Assembly: GCA_013995675.1 (NCBI GenBank)
Contig: VWRR01000017.1
Location: 186,001 to 250,000 of the forward strand
DNA: 64,000 bases
Direction: 5' to 3'
From: Cyanidiococcus yangmingshanensis
Lineage: Eukaryota > Rhodophyta > Bangiophyceae > Cyanidiales > Cyanidiaceae
Position numbers and translations under genes: made by a program. This document shows, piece by piece, positions 34,883-46,590 of the stretch; the stretch's first letter is position 1; every line of letters begins with the position of its first letter. The notes beneath the pieces are model-generated. The model was not told the DNA's origin and made no database searches. It was given only the letters and a program-made list of their open reading frames with translations.

Positions 34883-36022
34883 TCAGGCTTTGCGTGCTCG
34901 TTTTGAAGACTTTTTCAATGCACGCGGCGAATCCGGTCGCTTCGGCATCGGCTTGGCCTTAAAAAAGGTATCTAAACGCGACTGATTTGCGACCCCTGAA
35001 CGCAACGCCTTTGTCATCCGCTCCACCGCTTTGTGCACAAGTGCTTCATTGAAACTGTTCTCCTGAACAAGAAATTGAACAAGACCTTCTTCATCGGGAG
35101 AGCGCCATTCAAGCATCGGTTCTATCTTGGCGGCATCTATGGTCTGTGGATGCTTGAAGAGTTCGCGAGCCCCCTGGTAATCGAAATCTTCCGGGATCGT
35201 GTAGTTGGAACGCTCGAGGAACTCAAGCACTTCCTCTATACGCCCATGTTGTTTGACCAGCGTTAGCGCCCGATACGGACCGATTTTCGGTATCGTACAG
35301 GTGTAGTCGCAACCACAGAGAATACAGATATCGATGAACTGATCCATTGAAATACCTAGCTCCGAGAGCGCCACTGGTAAAGAGAACTGGCTGGGCTTCC
35401 GATCCTTGCGTTCTGCACCACTTGCTAGCGATGCGAACAGGTTCCTTATGAGTATTGGTGCACCAAAGGTGAGTGCGTCCATATCTTCGCTGGCGGTGGC
35501 GTACGCGATACCAGCCTGGGTCAGTGCGGCGCACTGTGCCTCGGCCTCGCTGGGTGCCTCTACCACTGGTATGCCCATCAGGTGCAAAAGCCGTTTCACT
35601 TTCTCGATCGTCTCTGCCGATACTTTGTTCACTCTTCGCGCATATTTCGCATAGCTTTCGAGGTCGCCCTCCTCGCGGGCCTTTGCTGCCGCCTGCTCAT
35701 CCTCCTCACGACGAGAGCGCCTCTTGGCGAGTTCGTTCGCCTTGAGCTCCGGAGCTTTACCATCAAAAACGTATATGGGTTTCATGCCCAGCTCAAGAAG
35801 CCTGATAGTACGATAAAATATTCCAGACAGGTGTGAGGTGATCTCTCCCGACTCGTTGGTCAAGTTTGCGGCATCTGCAGTGCGTACCGCAACGAGGAAC
35901 TGATAAATCGACATGGAAGCATCGATAGCGACAGTGCGCCCGAATAGAGCCTTGATATCTTGTTCCCTGTAAGCTCGGGGTGCATGATCCGCAATCAACT
36001 TAGCCAGCTGACGAATCCCCAT
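34883..36022 (-). CDS. FEN1: Flap endonuclease 1
   Basis: A 379-residue protein from ATG. The N-nuclease begins MGIRQLAKLIADHAP with DASMSIYQFLVA and FDGKAPELKANEL. The I-nuclease contains APSEAEAQCAAL and the acidic residues of ATASEDMDALTFG, then DICILCGCDYTCTIPKIGPY, the helix-hairpin-helix that grips DNA. The C-terminus has a PCNA-binding PIP box, QSRLDTFF (about 347-354), and a basic tail. FEN1 removes 5' flaps during Okazaki-fragment maturation and base excision repair. Length and motifs are complete. It lies divergent to UTP21. Confidence 0.97.
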   Translation of the reverse strand: MGIRQLAKLIADHAPRAYREQDIKALFGRTVAIDASMSIYQFLVAVRTADAANLTNESGEITSHLSGIFYRTIRLLELGMKPIYVFDGKAPELKANELAKRRSRREEDEQAAAKAREEGDLESYAKYARRVNKVSAETIEKVKRLLHLMGIPVVEAPSEAEAQCAALTQAGIAYATASEDMDALTFGAPILIRNLFASLASGAERKDRKPSQFSLPVALSELGISMDQFIDICILCGCDYTCTIPKIGPYRALTLVKQHGRIEEVLEFLERSNYTIPEDFDYQGARELFKHPQTIDAAKIEPMLEWRSPDEEGLVQFLVQENSFNEALVHKAVERMTKALRSGVANQSRLDTFFKAKPMPKRPDSPRALKKSSKRARKA

Positions 36023-36700
36023 GGCGACGGGCGAAAAGGTTCCAAACCCGAACAGGACTCCCGCGAAAAACGCCTCTCACAGGCTGCTCTGGTTTCTAGA
36101 GCTTCCCACGAATCAGACGATTCAGCGAGATGATCTCGAGCAGCGCACTGGTTTCCACAGCGTGAACCTGCAGTCAAAAAGGAATCAGACAAGGTTCGAG
36201 TTCCCGCGTTCAAACACACTCGTGAACATGTCTGGCGTGGGTAGGCACCCGTCGTGCCCACTCGCCCAGCAGCGATGGATCGCCCGGCCGGCACCGACCA
36301 GAGACGCCAATGGCTTCAGCTGAGAGCGACTGAGACGAATACACTTTTTCTCAGTTAGGTTGTTTCTACCGAGGCGATCGGCTTTGTTTGGTTCGTACGC
36401 TGCCAGTGCAGTTGCACGTTAGAAGGCTACGTAAAAGGCGAGCGCTGAAGGGATCGTCGACCTCGTTGCCGAGGGCAGTTTTGATTGCAGCGGACGTTTG
36501 CTGCTCGCGTGTCGCACAGAGGCGTTTGGTTCGCTCAACAGAGCTCGCTGGCGGTAGCGTTCCCGCAACAATCCCATAAGGAAGTGTCCTCGCAACGGAA
36601 AGACTCAGGCTGCTGATTTTATCCTGAACAAAAGAATATTGAGCGTTCGGCGATCGCCTTTTGCGAAAAAAGAGAGCGCCCTCCGCGGCGCGCGGTGATC
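36023..36700. other. Divergent promoter region of FEN1 and UTP21
   Basis: This is 678 bases between the two start codons. No supported coding frame or RNA gene was seen. Confidence 0.35.
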
Positions 36701-39596
36701 ATGGCCAAAGACAAAGAGACATCTGTGAAAAAGGGGTTTCAATCAGAGGAACTGGCTTCCTTTGGAGAACGCACCTCACTCTATGCCCCGTTCCGTGTGC
36801 TGGGACTCGTCACGAGTGACGGCAGTCCGAACTCAACTGGTGAGGTTGCTCCGAAACCGTGCCTTTATGAGCTGGGTATTGCGCCATTTGTGGTCATTCC
36901 TATTGGTCGCTGCCTACAGCTCTACGACGGGCGAACACTGAGACTACTCAGCCTATCGAATCCGTTCCCGGCTCGGATCACAGCGACGGCGCACTTGGGA
37001 CGCGAGCGACTGGTGGTCGCAACTGAACGTGACCTGTTCATCGCAGAGCAGTTGCGGCTTTGTGCACAGATTCCGAACGTACACCAAGGACGGATATCTG
37101 GATTGTTCTCCTTCCAAAACGGGGTATTCGTTTCGATCGATTCAGTGGAGCGCTGTCTACGTATCTTCAATCGGGATAACGAGCTCATTGGAGAGGTATT
37201 CTTCGGGGAGGACTTTACGCCTAATGGTCGCATCATTCATCCGCCAGCGTTTCTTGACACGGTATGTGTTGGGAGCGAACAAGGTCGTCTCGCGCTTGTC
37301 GATATCCACCGAGGCAGGGTCACGCAAACGTACAATTTCTCCGCTTTTGGTGCGGTGACGGCACTCGCAGAGTCCCCGGCACTGGACATCATTGGAGTCG
37401 GCTTTCAGAGCGGAAGTGTTGTGGTCTTCGATATTCGTCAATCCCGCGTGATTGATCAGTATGACGCCCGAACGTATTTGCCAGTGGGTGCCGTGGCAGC
37501 AGTGAATGCGCTGTGCTTCCGGAATGATGACCCTCAGGCGTTTCCTCATCTACTATCGATTCATGCTCAGGGGACGCTTTGCGTCTATGACCTTGATCGA
37601 CAGCGCCTCCTGGAGATTATGGATCGTATTCATACGGGACCATGTCGCATGGCTTGCTTTTATCGCAAGGAGCCGATACTTTTGACGATCGGTGATGATG
37701 ATAATCGCATGAACATGTACGTCTGTGATTCCCCGAGCGGCGTCCCCAGGCTACTGAAATACAGGGCAGGACATCGTGCACCGCCAACTCGAGTCCGTTT
37801 CTTAGGCGAAGACTATCGGCAGCTGATCTCGAGCGGCAGTGCCGATCAACAGCTGCGAGTAACGAGCACCATTAGCTCGTATCACCATCGGGAGCTCTCG
37901 CAACTGACTCAACGAATCCGCAGAGCACGCAAGCGAATGAGAAAGCACCGCAAAGAGAATCTTGATCAAGAACCAGATGAGCACACGCTTGAGGATCATT
38001 CGGAGCAAGAGCTCTTGCTGCCGCCCGTGACCGATTTCGCAGTGAGCGACGCAAGACGGAACGACCCAAACTTTGCAAACCTTGTCACTTGTCATCTGGG
38101 GAGCGCTGACGTCTATACCTGGCGATACGAGCAGAACCATCGATTTCGTCATATCCTCCAATATAGGGGTGACGCCCCTGAGGCTTTCGACTCCAGCACC
38201 GCAACGTGCGTTTCCATTTCGACCTGTGGACACTTTGCCGCTGTCGGTCTCTCGATAGGCCACATTGATCTGTATAATCTGCAGAGTGGTTCGCATCGGT
38301 GGCGGATCACGAATGCTCACCGACCAGGTGGAGTCGCTGGAACAGCCTTTGATGGGAGCGGTGGCTTGCTCGCCTCTGTGGGCACCCACGATGGGCGCCT
38401 CAACATCTACCGTCATCAGACTCGGGAGAAACTCATTGAAATTCGGACGGGGTCGCCTAGTCTGCACCTGATTTGGAGCGCTGTCTCAGATCTTCTGGCT
38501 TTCAGTTGTGCAGATGATTTCTCAATTAAGGTGTATGAGCCCTTGAGCGGGCGCTGTGTACGCGAGCTCAATGGCCATACTGCACGAATTACAGACCTAT
38601 GCTTCAGCTCAGCGACTGATGGACGACAAATTCTGAGCACGTCGCTCGACGGAACATTGCGAACTTGGGACCTAGTGGCCGGACGTTGTGTCGATGTCCT
38701 GAGGATGACAGCGGCGCCAACATCTTGTGCCATGTCCCCCAAAGGAGACTTTATAGTAACCACCAATGTGGGCCGGATAGGTGTTTACATGTGGCTCTGC
38801 AAAGCGTACTACCGTGGTCCTGCGGAACAAGGGAACCTTGTGGCTCTCTCGGCGCTGAGTCACGACGGAGCGAATCACGAAGAGCTCTGGATGCGCCACC
38901 CAGTGCGACTCCCGGATCTGGCGACTCGCTGGCATCCTCTGGATCGCCCAGAGCTGGAGGTGATCCCAGTGGAAGACCATCGAAGCGGCTGTCTTTCCCT
39001 CACGATTGAGCCGCCTGAGGATGGGCATTCCGGTGTGGTCTTTTCAAACCAGCCGGAAACCCACTGGCTCCTCTTGCCGTACCTGGATGAACTGCGAGAA
39101 CGCAACAAGCCTCGCGAGCATGCTCAATCTACGGAGAAAGAGCTGAAACTACGCCCTCTGGTATCCGGACTTGATATGAACGAGGCGAACCGCCCTGGAT
39201 CCTGCACCGCCATCGACCGTCCATCGAACATTACTGTCACAGGGCGTTGAGTCGCGCTTTGTGGCCGCTCTGGAGCACCGTGACTTTGATGCGGCGGCTG
39301 ATTTGCTGGACACGCTCAATCCTGCCGCAGCAGATGTTGAAATCCGACTCTTGCCGCCGCATTCGCTCGACAAGGCGCTCGCGTTCTTCACGTTCAGGCT
39401 TCAATCGGAGCATCATTTTGAGCTCACGCAGGCGCAGCTTCGGGTCTTTTTGGACGAACATGCCGAAAGCATCATGCAGAATGTTGCGCTACAAGGCAAG
39501 GCCTCAAAATGTTTGCAATTATTGGAAAGCTCCTGGCTACGTTGCGAGGACACCCTTTCCCATGTCCTTTTTCTCTGCGAGCATCTGAGGGGTTGA
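36701..39596 (+). CDS. UTP21: UTP21/WDR36 (small-subunit processome WD-repeat protein)
   Basis: Starts at ATG 36701. A long tandem WD-repeat protein of the SSU processome, needed for 18S rRNA processing in the nucleolus. Beta-propeller blades recur through residues about 50-700 (for example VDIHRGRVTQTYNFSAFGAV, ELNGHTARITDLCF, TSLDGTLRTWDLVAGRCVDV). Blocks such as HPPAFLDTVCVGSEQGRLAL and GHRAPPTRVRFLGEDYRQLI are characteristic for UTP21. The frame ends with TGA at 39250. The conserved Utp21 C-terminal domain continues in the next frame, GVESRFVAALEHRDFDAAAD through LFLCEHLRG, to 39596. The switch equals one extra base somewhere in 39186-39240. Confidence 0.9.
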
Positions 39597-40318
39597 ATGT
39601 GACCGCACCTCGAAACAGATTCGAAAAAACTTTGCCATGTAGAGCTGCTGTAAAGGGCGTCAGGTGCACAATGTGCATTCGTTTTCGTTGATCAAATTCT
39701 TCGAGCCGAGTACTCCATCCACGCTCGTCACGGCACGCGGCTTTACCCGCGATGTAGTCAATCAAGCGCAACGCAGAGACGGGAATCTGCGTGTCACTGC
39801 AATTATCAAACCAGACACATCACCACATCTCAACTTCATCCGACATGATTGGAGTTGAATTCGTGGATTCTATGAAGCTCACAGCAGGGTACCTTGTCGT
39901 CACGCACTGCGCTTCGCGTTCGTTCGGGATGCAGGGCTGCGTGCCAGATTTACCGTCTCTGAGAACGCCCACCAGGAACTCCTTTCCAGACGGTTCTTCT
40001 AACAATGCATCAGAGGTATCCAGTTTTCTGTTTACCGTTTCGGTGGTGCCAAAGCTCCCCCTATGGACCAATACATACGGAGGCACGCAGTGGCCTCTTT
40101 GCCTCTCGGACTCGTATCAACGTCAGCCGTGTGGCTGGTCATCCAGAGAGATTGAGCGATATGGGCCTCTCGAGGGCGCCTCGTCCATGGCTTTGTGTTC
40201 TGCGGGAGATACTTCACCGTCGCCACATCTCCGTCTGACTGTCGTAGTTTACACTGGTGCACAAACCCGAGTTTAAGAGCTTGTTGCAAAGGACGCGAAT
40301 GCTCGAAAAGTCTTGCGT
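39597..40318. other. Intergenic, upstream of the amino-acid transporter
   Basis: Two minus-strand open frames lie here, both without a recognised domain: 39820-40086 (88 codons from GTG) and 40032-40337. The first has a protein-like composition (SGKEFLVGVLRDG). They may be fragments of a small gene, but I cannot support one. Confidence 0.3.
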
Positions 40319-42193
40319 ATGGTTGAGAGGAATTCAAAAGAGGCGGCGAGTGCGCTCAATAACGTCGCTGCTTCCGAGTCGGTCGCTGGGAGCGACTCGC
40401 CACCAGCAACGCGGTACACGGCTGGAAACGAAGCGTCGTCGACAGCAACGAACTTGGCAGAGAAACTGGAACGTTCGCATTCAAGTATCAAGGGCGTTCT
40501 TGGCGAATTTGCGAATCTTTTGAAAGGTTTTCTCGGGTTGAACTTTTTGTACGTGTCGTATGCCTTTTCATACGCGGGCATCACGCGCGGCGTCATCGGG
40601 CTAGTTTTGGTCAGCACGCTAACCTTTTATGGTTGTATCTTGCTGGTGCGAGTCAAACGGAATATTCCATCGGACTGGAGGCACGACAATCGTTTCCCAG
40701 CCGGTCACGGAGGTGAAAGCGCTGCGTTTGTTGAGCTAGGCATGGCCTCCGAAGAGCGCAGCTGGGGTCCGCCTGCCCGGCAAGTGCTCTATGGTGACGT
40801 CGGCGCCTACGCATATGGTCGTTTTGGTGAGATCGCTGTCAACTTGTCGCTGTTGCTGACGCAGTTCGGTTACTGCACGGGATATTTGATCTTTTTGGCT
40901 CAAACGATCCATGATCTCACGCGCTGTGCTTGCCAACCAGCGTGGTTCCTCCTCATACCCTTGCCGATTTTGCTCAGTCTGGCTCTCTTGCGCTCGTTAA
41001 GAAAGCTGGCACCTTTCAGTTTTCTCGCAAATTTGGGCATTTTTGTCGGATTTACTGCAGTTCTGGGTTTTTTGCTAGCAAACTTTCAGTACCAGCCTTA
41101 CGCTCCAGTTTTTTGGAAGTGGCCAGTTTTCTTCGGTCAAATGAGCGCAGCACTTGAGGGCATCGGCGTGGTTTTGCCGGTCGAGGGCAGCATGAAGAAT
41201 CCTCGAAGGTTCAACCTTATTCTTACTGCGACCATGACACTAATGGGTGCAGTGCTACTTCTAATAGGTCTGTTGGGGTTCATGAAATTTGGCAAAGATA
41301 CCAGATCCATTATCCTACTGAATATGGGTCACAGTGTGGCTGTGCGGATCGTCAAAGCGGTGGCGTGCATCGGTATTCTCTTCACTTACCCTCTACAACT
41401 TGTGCCTGTTGTGCAGGCGATAGAGGCATGGCTGGCGACCAAGACGTGGTTTGGCTCAAGTCGGACAGAGATCTCGGCACCGCACTCGTTGAGATCACGA
41501 TCAGCACCGCTGCCAACAAACATGGAGGAGCCAGTATCAGCCGAATCAGTTCCCGTTGCGGAGACAACAGAGCAGTTTGAAATCAAACCTGTGGACTCTA
41601 CTGATTGTAGCTCATCGGATCGTCTCGATGGGGTCGTGCAGTCTATAGACATTGCAGACGCCCCGTTGTCTTCGGAGTTGATCTTTCGGGAGAGCGATGC
41701 GAAACCTGCTTGTAACGTTGCGATCTCCTCGACGACGACCAGCAACGCTACCTGGAACGCTGCAGCTGCAGATGGAGCGGGCGAGATTGTCTCGAGGGCG
41801 CCGAATCATGTGAACGATATGCCGTCGGGAAATTCTCGAATAAAATGGACCGAGCACGCTCGGAAAATTGGTGCTCTGTGTCGAAATTATTTCACCAATG
41901 AGCCACTTGAGGTGTTCGTGCGCGTCACGTTGGTGATCGGCACAGCGCTGGCTGCGGTCATCGCGGGTCACGACTTTGGCTTGTTTCAATCCCTGGTTGG
42001 AGCCCTCGGTGCTGCAACGCTAGCATACACGCTGCCGGCGCTTTTTCATCTGCGTGTCTTCTGGCAAAGACTCTCAGGCTGGGAGCGAGCCCTTGATATA
42101 GGCATGTTAGTCTTTGGGGTTGGCGCGACGATCACCGCAACAACAACGACAGTCGTTGAGATGGTTCGCGGAACGGCGACTCAAGTAAGCTGA
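40319..42193 (+). CDS. AAAP/SLC36-type amino-acid transporter
   Basis: From the first ATG this is 624 residues. A hydrophilic N-terminus is followed by about eleven membrane helices of the PF01490 family. The first (LLKGFLGLNFLYVSYAFSYA) carries the unwound glycine-rich segment typical of these proton-coupled carriers. Later conserved spots are VGAYAYGRFGEIAVNLSLLL, LEGIGVVLPVEGSMKNPRRF and GFMKFGKDTRSIILLNM. Members move neutral amino acids across vacuolar or plasma membranes. A soluble insert of about 130 residues (about 375-510, Ser/Thr/Glu-rich) separates the ninth and tenth helices. It is not found in most family members and may be regulatory. Confidence 0.85.
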   Translation: MVERNSKEAASALNNVAASESVAGSDSPPATRYTAGNEASSTATNLAEKLERSHSSIKGVLGEFANLLKGFLGLNFLYVSYAFSYAGITRGVIGLVLVSTLTFYGCILLVRVKRNIPSDWRHDNRFPAGHGGESAAFVELGMASEERSWGPPARQVLYGDVGAYAYGRFGEIAVNLSLLLTQFGYCTGYLIFLAQTIHDLTRCACQPAWFLLIPLPILLSLALLRSLRKLAPFSFLANLGIFVGFTAVLGFLLANFQYQPYAPVFWKWPVFFGQMSAALEGIGVVLPVEGSMKNPRRFNLILTATMTLMGAVLLLIGLLGFMKFGKDTRSIILLNMGHSVAVRIVKAVACIGILFTYPLQLVPVVQAIEAWLATKTWFGSSRTEISAPHSLRSRSAPLPTNMEEPVSAESVPVAETTEQFEIKPVDSTDCSSSDRLDGVVQSIDIADAPLSSELIFRESDAKPACNVAISSTTTSNATWNAAAADGAGEIVSRAPNHVNDMPSGNSRIKWTEHARKIGALCRNYFTNEPLEVFVRVTLVIGTALAAVIAGHDFGLFQSLVGALGAATLAYTLPALFHLRVFWQRLSGWERALDIGMLVFGVGATITATTTTVVEMVRGTATQVS

Positions 42194-43034
42194 GACGCCC
42201 GCCACATTCAATTTACATCAGATACCGTTCACTTTCTATGGTATATCACGGCAAATACGTGCAAATCTGATTGTAGGAAAGCGAGCAATGCTCGAGTGAC
42301 GCGCAAGATGTACATTTTTGAAACGAATTGGCGGACCAATCTACCCCGTGCATGATGCATTCTCGCAAAGAGCTGTATCGGACATGCATGCCTCAAGGGT
42401 GCCAAGCTTCATGTCTAGGCTCGTCGAAAAACTTGGCGCTGGTTGAGGACCAGTGCGTGCGGTGAACCTCCAGAAGGGTTTGGCTCCCTGCATGCAACAT
42501 ACTTGATACCGCCTGCATGATGTCGGTGCTAGGATCGGTTTGAGAACAAATTTGAGAAATATCGCAAGGTTAGTCTGCAGATATTGTGAAATTGCCGCAG
42601 TCCTCACTGAGATCTTGAGCACACTGAGCAATGCCACTATATACCAATACAGTTGTTTAATGATTGTTGGTTTCGATCGCGAACTTTATGTGGTCTCAAC
42701 GATCTCGAATGATCGCTGGAAACCCCATGAGCTCTAGTTTGGATATCCGGTCTGCAGAGACTCTTCACTCTTCCACAGACAACGAATGCTGTCACCGGAA
42801 CCATGATCCCGTGCCTGAGCATGCATCCAGAATATGCATCACTCGGGTCATTCAATCGTCCTGAATAAAAGAGCGGAAAGAAATGTTTATAGTACACCGA
42901 CGCGCTCATCTCAAGTGCGGTCGCCCGAACTCTAATGATATTCCTCGGGGCAGCATCCGAAGCTTTCAAACCACCCGCATCTTTACGATGCCTGTCGAGG
43001 TCGTGACGCCTGACTGGAACACGTTGCACTCCGC
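42194..43034. other. Intergenic, between two converging genes
   Basis: This lies between the 3' ends of the amino-acid transporter (plus) and the ZIP transporter (minus). Short overlapping frames on both strands have no recognisable domain. No repeat or RNA gene was seen. Confidence 0.4.
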
Positions 43035-44280
43035 TTAGACCCAGAATGCCAGCAATGAAAATCCTGTCACGCCCAAAAGCAACGGAAGGAGCGCTCGCCG
43101 AGAGCCCGCCTCCTCCTCGTAACCGTGATTCACTGCTCCGAACTGAACTTGGTCTTCTCGACTCGGGCTGGCCAATGTCCCGTAGGAATGCACGTTCATG
43201 TTGCAGGGCGTCCTCCCCCTTTGCGCAGTGTCCAGGAGCGATGCGGTCTGGAATCCACTGGACGCGTTTGCAGGAGCCGGCAAGATTTCCAGCAAGCTTA
43301 TCGCCAAAAAACTGCCTGCTGCGAGCCCGTTCATGAGGCCCCCACCAATTTGTATGGCAGCCTTTGAACGATCACTTAATCGGCCTAAATTGGCAAGGAG
43401 TCTCGCCAAGGTAGCAGCGAAGGGAGTTGCGGCAGCAAAAAGCGCTGCAGCAGCCGAGTTGGCGTCGAAATGGGACGTCAGCGCAGGCGATTGACACACC
43501 GAGGGCGAATCCGGCAAAAAATTTGTGAAAAATGATTGCGAGATACAACATAAGAAATATATTCGATTGCGAGAGGCCCAAGGCGAAACCTTCTGAAAGG
43601 GCGTGAAATGACAGAGAGCATAGGAGAACCCTCCAGATCAGCGATTCTGTTGCATACTGGCGCCCATCCGAAACCAAACAGTTGCTGTCCTGGTATGCGC
43701 TCGGCTGCAGCGATCGGGTCTGATCGGGAAGAGGCCACGCCCCGACTGACACACTCGAAGGCTCTGCCCGATGCGACCCAACCAAGAGCGGAATCGCGTG
43801 ACCGTCTGCCTCTTTGCTCTCTTCTTTAGTCGAGAAATTATCTTCAGAATTTCTCGAATAGCGTCTCACTTGCAAGTCCAGACTGTACACGCCCAGAATT
43901 CCCACCAGAATACTAGTCCCCAGAACGGTTAGCGCTGTCTCCAGGTCACTGCCTCTGACCGCGGCAAGGCCCTCTTTGAGTTGCAGCGTCGACGATGGGA
44001 GAATATGCACGAGTGCAGCTGAAAGCAGCACCCCTGCGGCAATACCCCGACCCCATTCTTGTACATCAAGCACCCAAAGGTTTTCTCGACTCTCTCGCTG
44101 GCCATCCACGATTGTCGCTTGAGCTTGTGACGCGCAGCCTTGTTCGACTGGTGGCTCTCGGGAGCGTGCCAAAGCTTCCGCTCCGCGCTCCAACCTCCAG
44201 CCTCCTCCATAAGAAGGAACCAAAACCCCGAGAAACGCAAGTGCGAACAAAAGTATTTGCGCACAGATGAAGTAGATCAT
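43035..44280 (-). CDS. ZIP-family divalent metal transporter, frame interrupted
   Basis: Starts at ATG 44280 with a first membrane helix, IYFICAQILLFALAFLGVLV. It continues with GRGIAAGVLLSAALVHILP, the helix GTSILVGILGVYSLDLQVRR, a Ser/Glu-rich cytoplasmic loop and SLSFHALSEGFALGLS, a ZIP transmembrane IV metal-binding pattern (HALSEG). Next is IIFHKFFAGFALGVSIA. The frame then runs out, and the last helices (GGGLMNGLAAGSFLAISLLE, LLPLLLGVTGFSLLAFWV) continue in the neighbouring frame to 43035. The switch is equivalent to one extra base between about 43470 and 43495. ZIP proteins import Zn, Fe or Mn into the cytosol. Motifs are intact on both sides, so a sequence error is likely. Confidence 0.8.
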
Positions 44281-44648
44281 CGGGACATGTCGAGTTTGCA
44301 GGTTTGCGGGTCGATCTCCTTGACGCTCTTGAACGCCATGTCCTGGAATCGTCGTCGCATCCGCGCGCCCTGGCCCCGCTATCTCGAAACGGGGTCACCG
44401 AGCGTATCGATACCGGTTGCGATCGGTGAGGTTTGCTCCGACTCGGCCCTTGATTACGGAAACGGATGCATTGCCTGCTAAGGAGCCAACATAACGGTCC
44501 CGAATGGTGTTGAATAGGCGCCCGTGCGTCGCTTCGGTTACGACGGGCGACGCTGCAAACGGGTACCTCATTTCGGGATTCGGAGCACGGGCATTCCGCG
44601 GGCCCGACCGCCAAGCAAGCACAGGTTCGGCATAGCCCTGGAGTCCTC
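44281..44648. other. Divergent intergenic region
   Basis: This lies between the starts of the ZIP gene (minus) and the 44649 gene (plus). No supported feature was seen. Confidence 0.35.
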
Positions 44649-45230
44649 ATGTTGCACCTGTACAGACGACATTCGTTTACATCAGGTTTGCAGAGAGCAT
44701 ATGGATCTGTTTTCAAGCCAGAACGCAGGGAATCCCGATTCTCGAACTACAAGTCTGCGGCAATCGAGGACAGCGTGCATCCCCGCGATCCCGAGTGGAT
44801 AGCGTCGCGGAGCCACTTGGCCCAGGGTCCGTGCCGGCGACGGGGCCGAAGACCATTTCTGAACTTCAGCAGCAGATTCTGCCTTGAGTTAGCTCGAAAC
44901 CGGAGTCCTGTAAGAAGCCCAGGTTTTGGTAGGACACTCCAAGCTGCAGTGGAAATGGTTTCAGGAGCGGTGACCTCCGCGGGATCTGCGACGTCGTACA
45001 CCAGTTTGATGAACTTTGCGCGCGTGGGCGCAGTTGTGCTGGGCTACCTGGCGGGGAGTTCGTTGGCTGCCGAACGAGGCCGAGAAGTTAGGAAGAAGCT
45101 TGAACACGAGCTCCAGCAAAAAGAGGCTGAGCTGCAGCGTTTACGGCACGAGCAAGCTGCCGTTGGCGGCAAAATAACCTCGACTGGAGACCCAGTACAA
45201 GACTGGTTACAGTCCTTACCGTCTTCGTGA
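44649..45230 (+). CDS. Small membrane-anchored coiled-coil protein, unknown
   Basis: A 193-codon ATG frame; a second ATG at 44955 would give 91 residues. The C-terminal part has one membrane helix (NFARVGAVVLGYLAGSSLAA) followed by a strongly charged coiled coil (REVRKKLEHELQQKEAELQR) and ends WLQSLPSS. The first 100 residues are Arg/Ser-rich and acid-poor, which could be a targeting sequence or 5' leader. I do not recognise the family. Pattern alone suggests an organelle membrane protein with a soluble coil. Confidence 0.5.
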   Translation: MLHLYRRHSFTSGLQRAYGSVFKPERRESRFSNYKSAAIEDSVHPRDPEWIASRSHLAQGPCRRRGRRPFLNFSSRFCLELARNRSPVRSPGFGRTLQAAVEMVSGAVTSAGSATSYTSLMNFARVGAVVLGYLAGSSLAAERGREVRKKLEHELQQKEAELQRLRHEQAAVGGKITSTGDPVQDWLQSLPSS

Positions 45231-45328
45231 CGGTGAGTTTAGTGACGCCTGCTTTTATGGAGACCCAACGTCGGACCGTCCGTCTGTCCTAGGCATACGA
45301 GCAGATTGAGAGGCTTCGGAGGGCAAGT

Positions 45329-45842
45329 TCACGTTGGCTGGTTCTTGTCTCTGTCCTGGACAGTTATGCCGAGAAGTTGGCAGCAACGGTCTTCAACCGT
45401 TTCGAGTCGCTGACGCGCGTGTTCGAGCCGCTCCCCCATAGTGGCAAGGCGGTCCTGGGTTTGGTTATGGAACATTTCGACACGTTCCATGTATTGAACG
45501 AGACTCTGGCGGATCTCCTCGCGCTTCTTCCAAGGTCGTACCATGAACGACACAGCCTTCACGTAAACTCTTGTGAGGAAGCAATATCCTCAGTTCTTTT
45601 TCTTCCCGTCCTTGTAGCGTAGCTAAGGAGAGCAGCAAAGCGGTTTTCACCAACGGAGGCCGTGGAAGCTTCAACGCTACATTCGAATAGCCGTCGCTAC
45701 CCTGCTGGCATGGTGTCTCCGGAGCCGTCACGGCGCCACTGGCGGGAAAGCGATCTTCTCGGATGCTCGCTGTACCGCGTTCTACGAGCATGCTCGGCAG
45801 CGATGTGGCCCTAGAGGTCTTTTCGGTCGTAAACGACTCCAT
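45329..45842 (-). CDS. Small coiled-coil protein, BRK1-like pattern, frame interrupted
   Basis: The C-terminal 70 residues (KKREEIRQSLVQYMERVEMF, then QDRLATMGERLEHARQRLETVEDR) form a clear heptad coiled coil. It resembles the HSPC300/BRICK1 pattern [20 protein letters not shown], though too weakly to name the protein. An ATG at 45842 opens an N-terminal part with a hydrophobic stretch (LVKTALLLSLATLQG) in the neighbouring frame. The coil lies in the frame one extra base downstream, so the pieces may be one gene with a single-base insertion, or the coil alone from an ATG near 45544. The function is not recognised. Confidence 0.45.
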
Positions 45843-46590
45843 CCGGAACGAATCCAATAGAGCTCAGCCGTCATCCCTGGAAGAGCTTCAAGTAAGTGGG
45901 GTGCTATGGCTGGTCCAAGTCCGCAACCTTCATGAATGAAAAGAATGCAAGCAAGTAGGTCCGCAGATGATTTGTACCCAAAAATGCTTGAGTGCGTGGT
46001 CCTCTTGAACTCAAGTCTTTGCAGTGATTGATCCTTATGATGTACAATTGGGAGAGGAAATTTTCCTCTTTGGCATAGATGGTGCAATGCAGCGTCTCCT
46101 GGTTCTAGTCATGCGGGCTCGGCTCCAAGGACCTGCCGTAGCTCCGAGGACCAACACGCAAACCAATCATGGCGCACTCCTTACAGCCAAGTCGAATGCT
46201 GGCGTTCAGGGCCTTTAAAGCAGGGAGCAAATACGTGAAAACTGCAAAGATAATGTGAACTTGTTCATGAACCATACCTGCGGTGAAGAGCGATTTGGAT
46301 GGAGAGGCAGCCTCGATTCAAGGCCTGTGGATGTTTCGCGGCAGCGGGCCACACAACCGAATGTAAATGCTCCCGCAAAGTCTTGGCAAAACAGGGCGGT
46401 TTGAAATACGAATGTGTGGACTGCTTGTTCATGTCTTCTGCATCAAGGAAACGGCTTCCGTCTCGGAGGACACGGCCGGTTACGTCAGGACTCGCACGGA
46501 GATCTGGGTTGGGTTTCGGAGCGAGGTCGCGGATCTAACCAACATCCAGTCTGATGATCAGTGGGTGTTCTTGGTCACTTTTGGAACACT
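45843..46590. other. Intergenic
   Basis: This lies between the small coiled-coil gene and the next minus gene. Short frames only; no supported gene, RNA or repeat. Confidence 0.4.
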
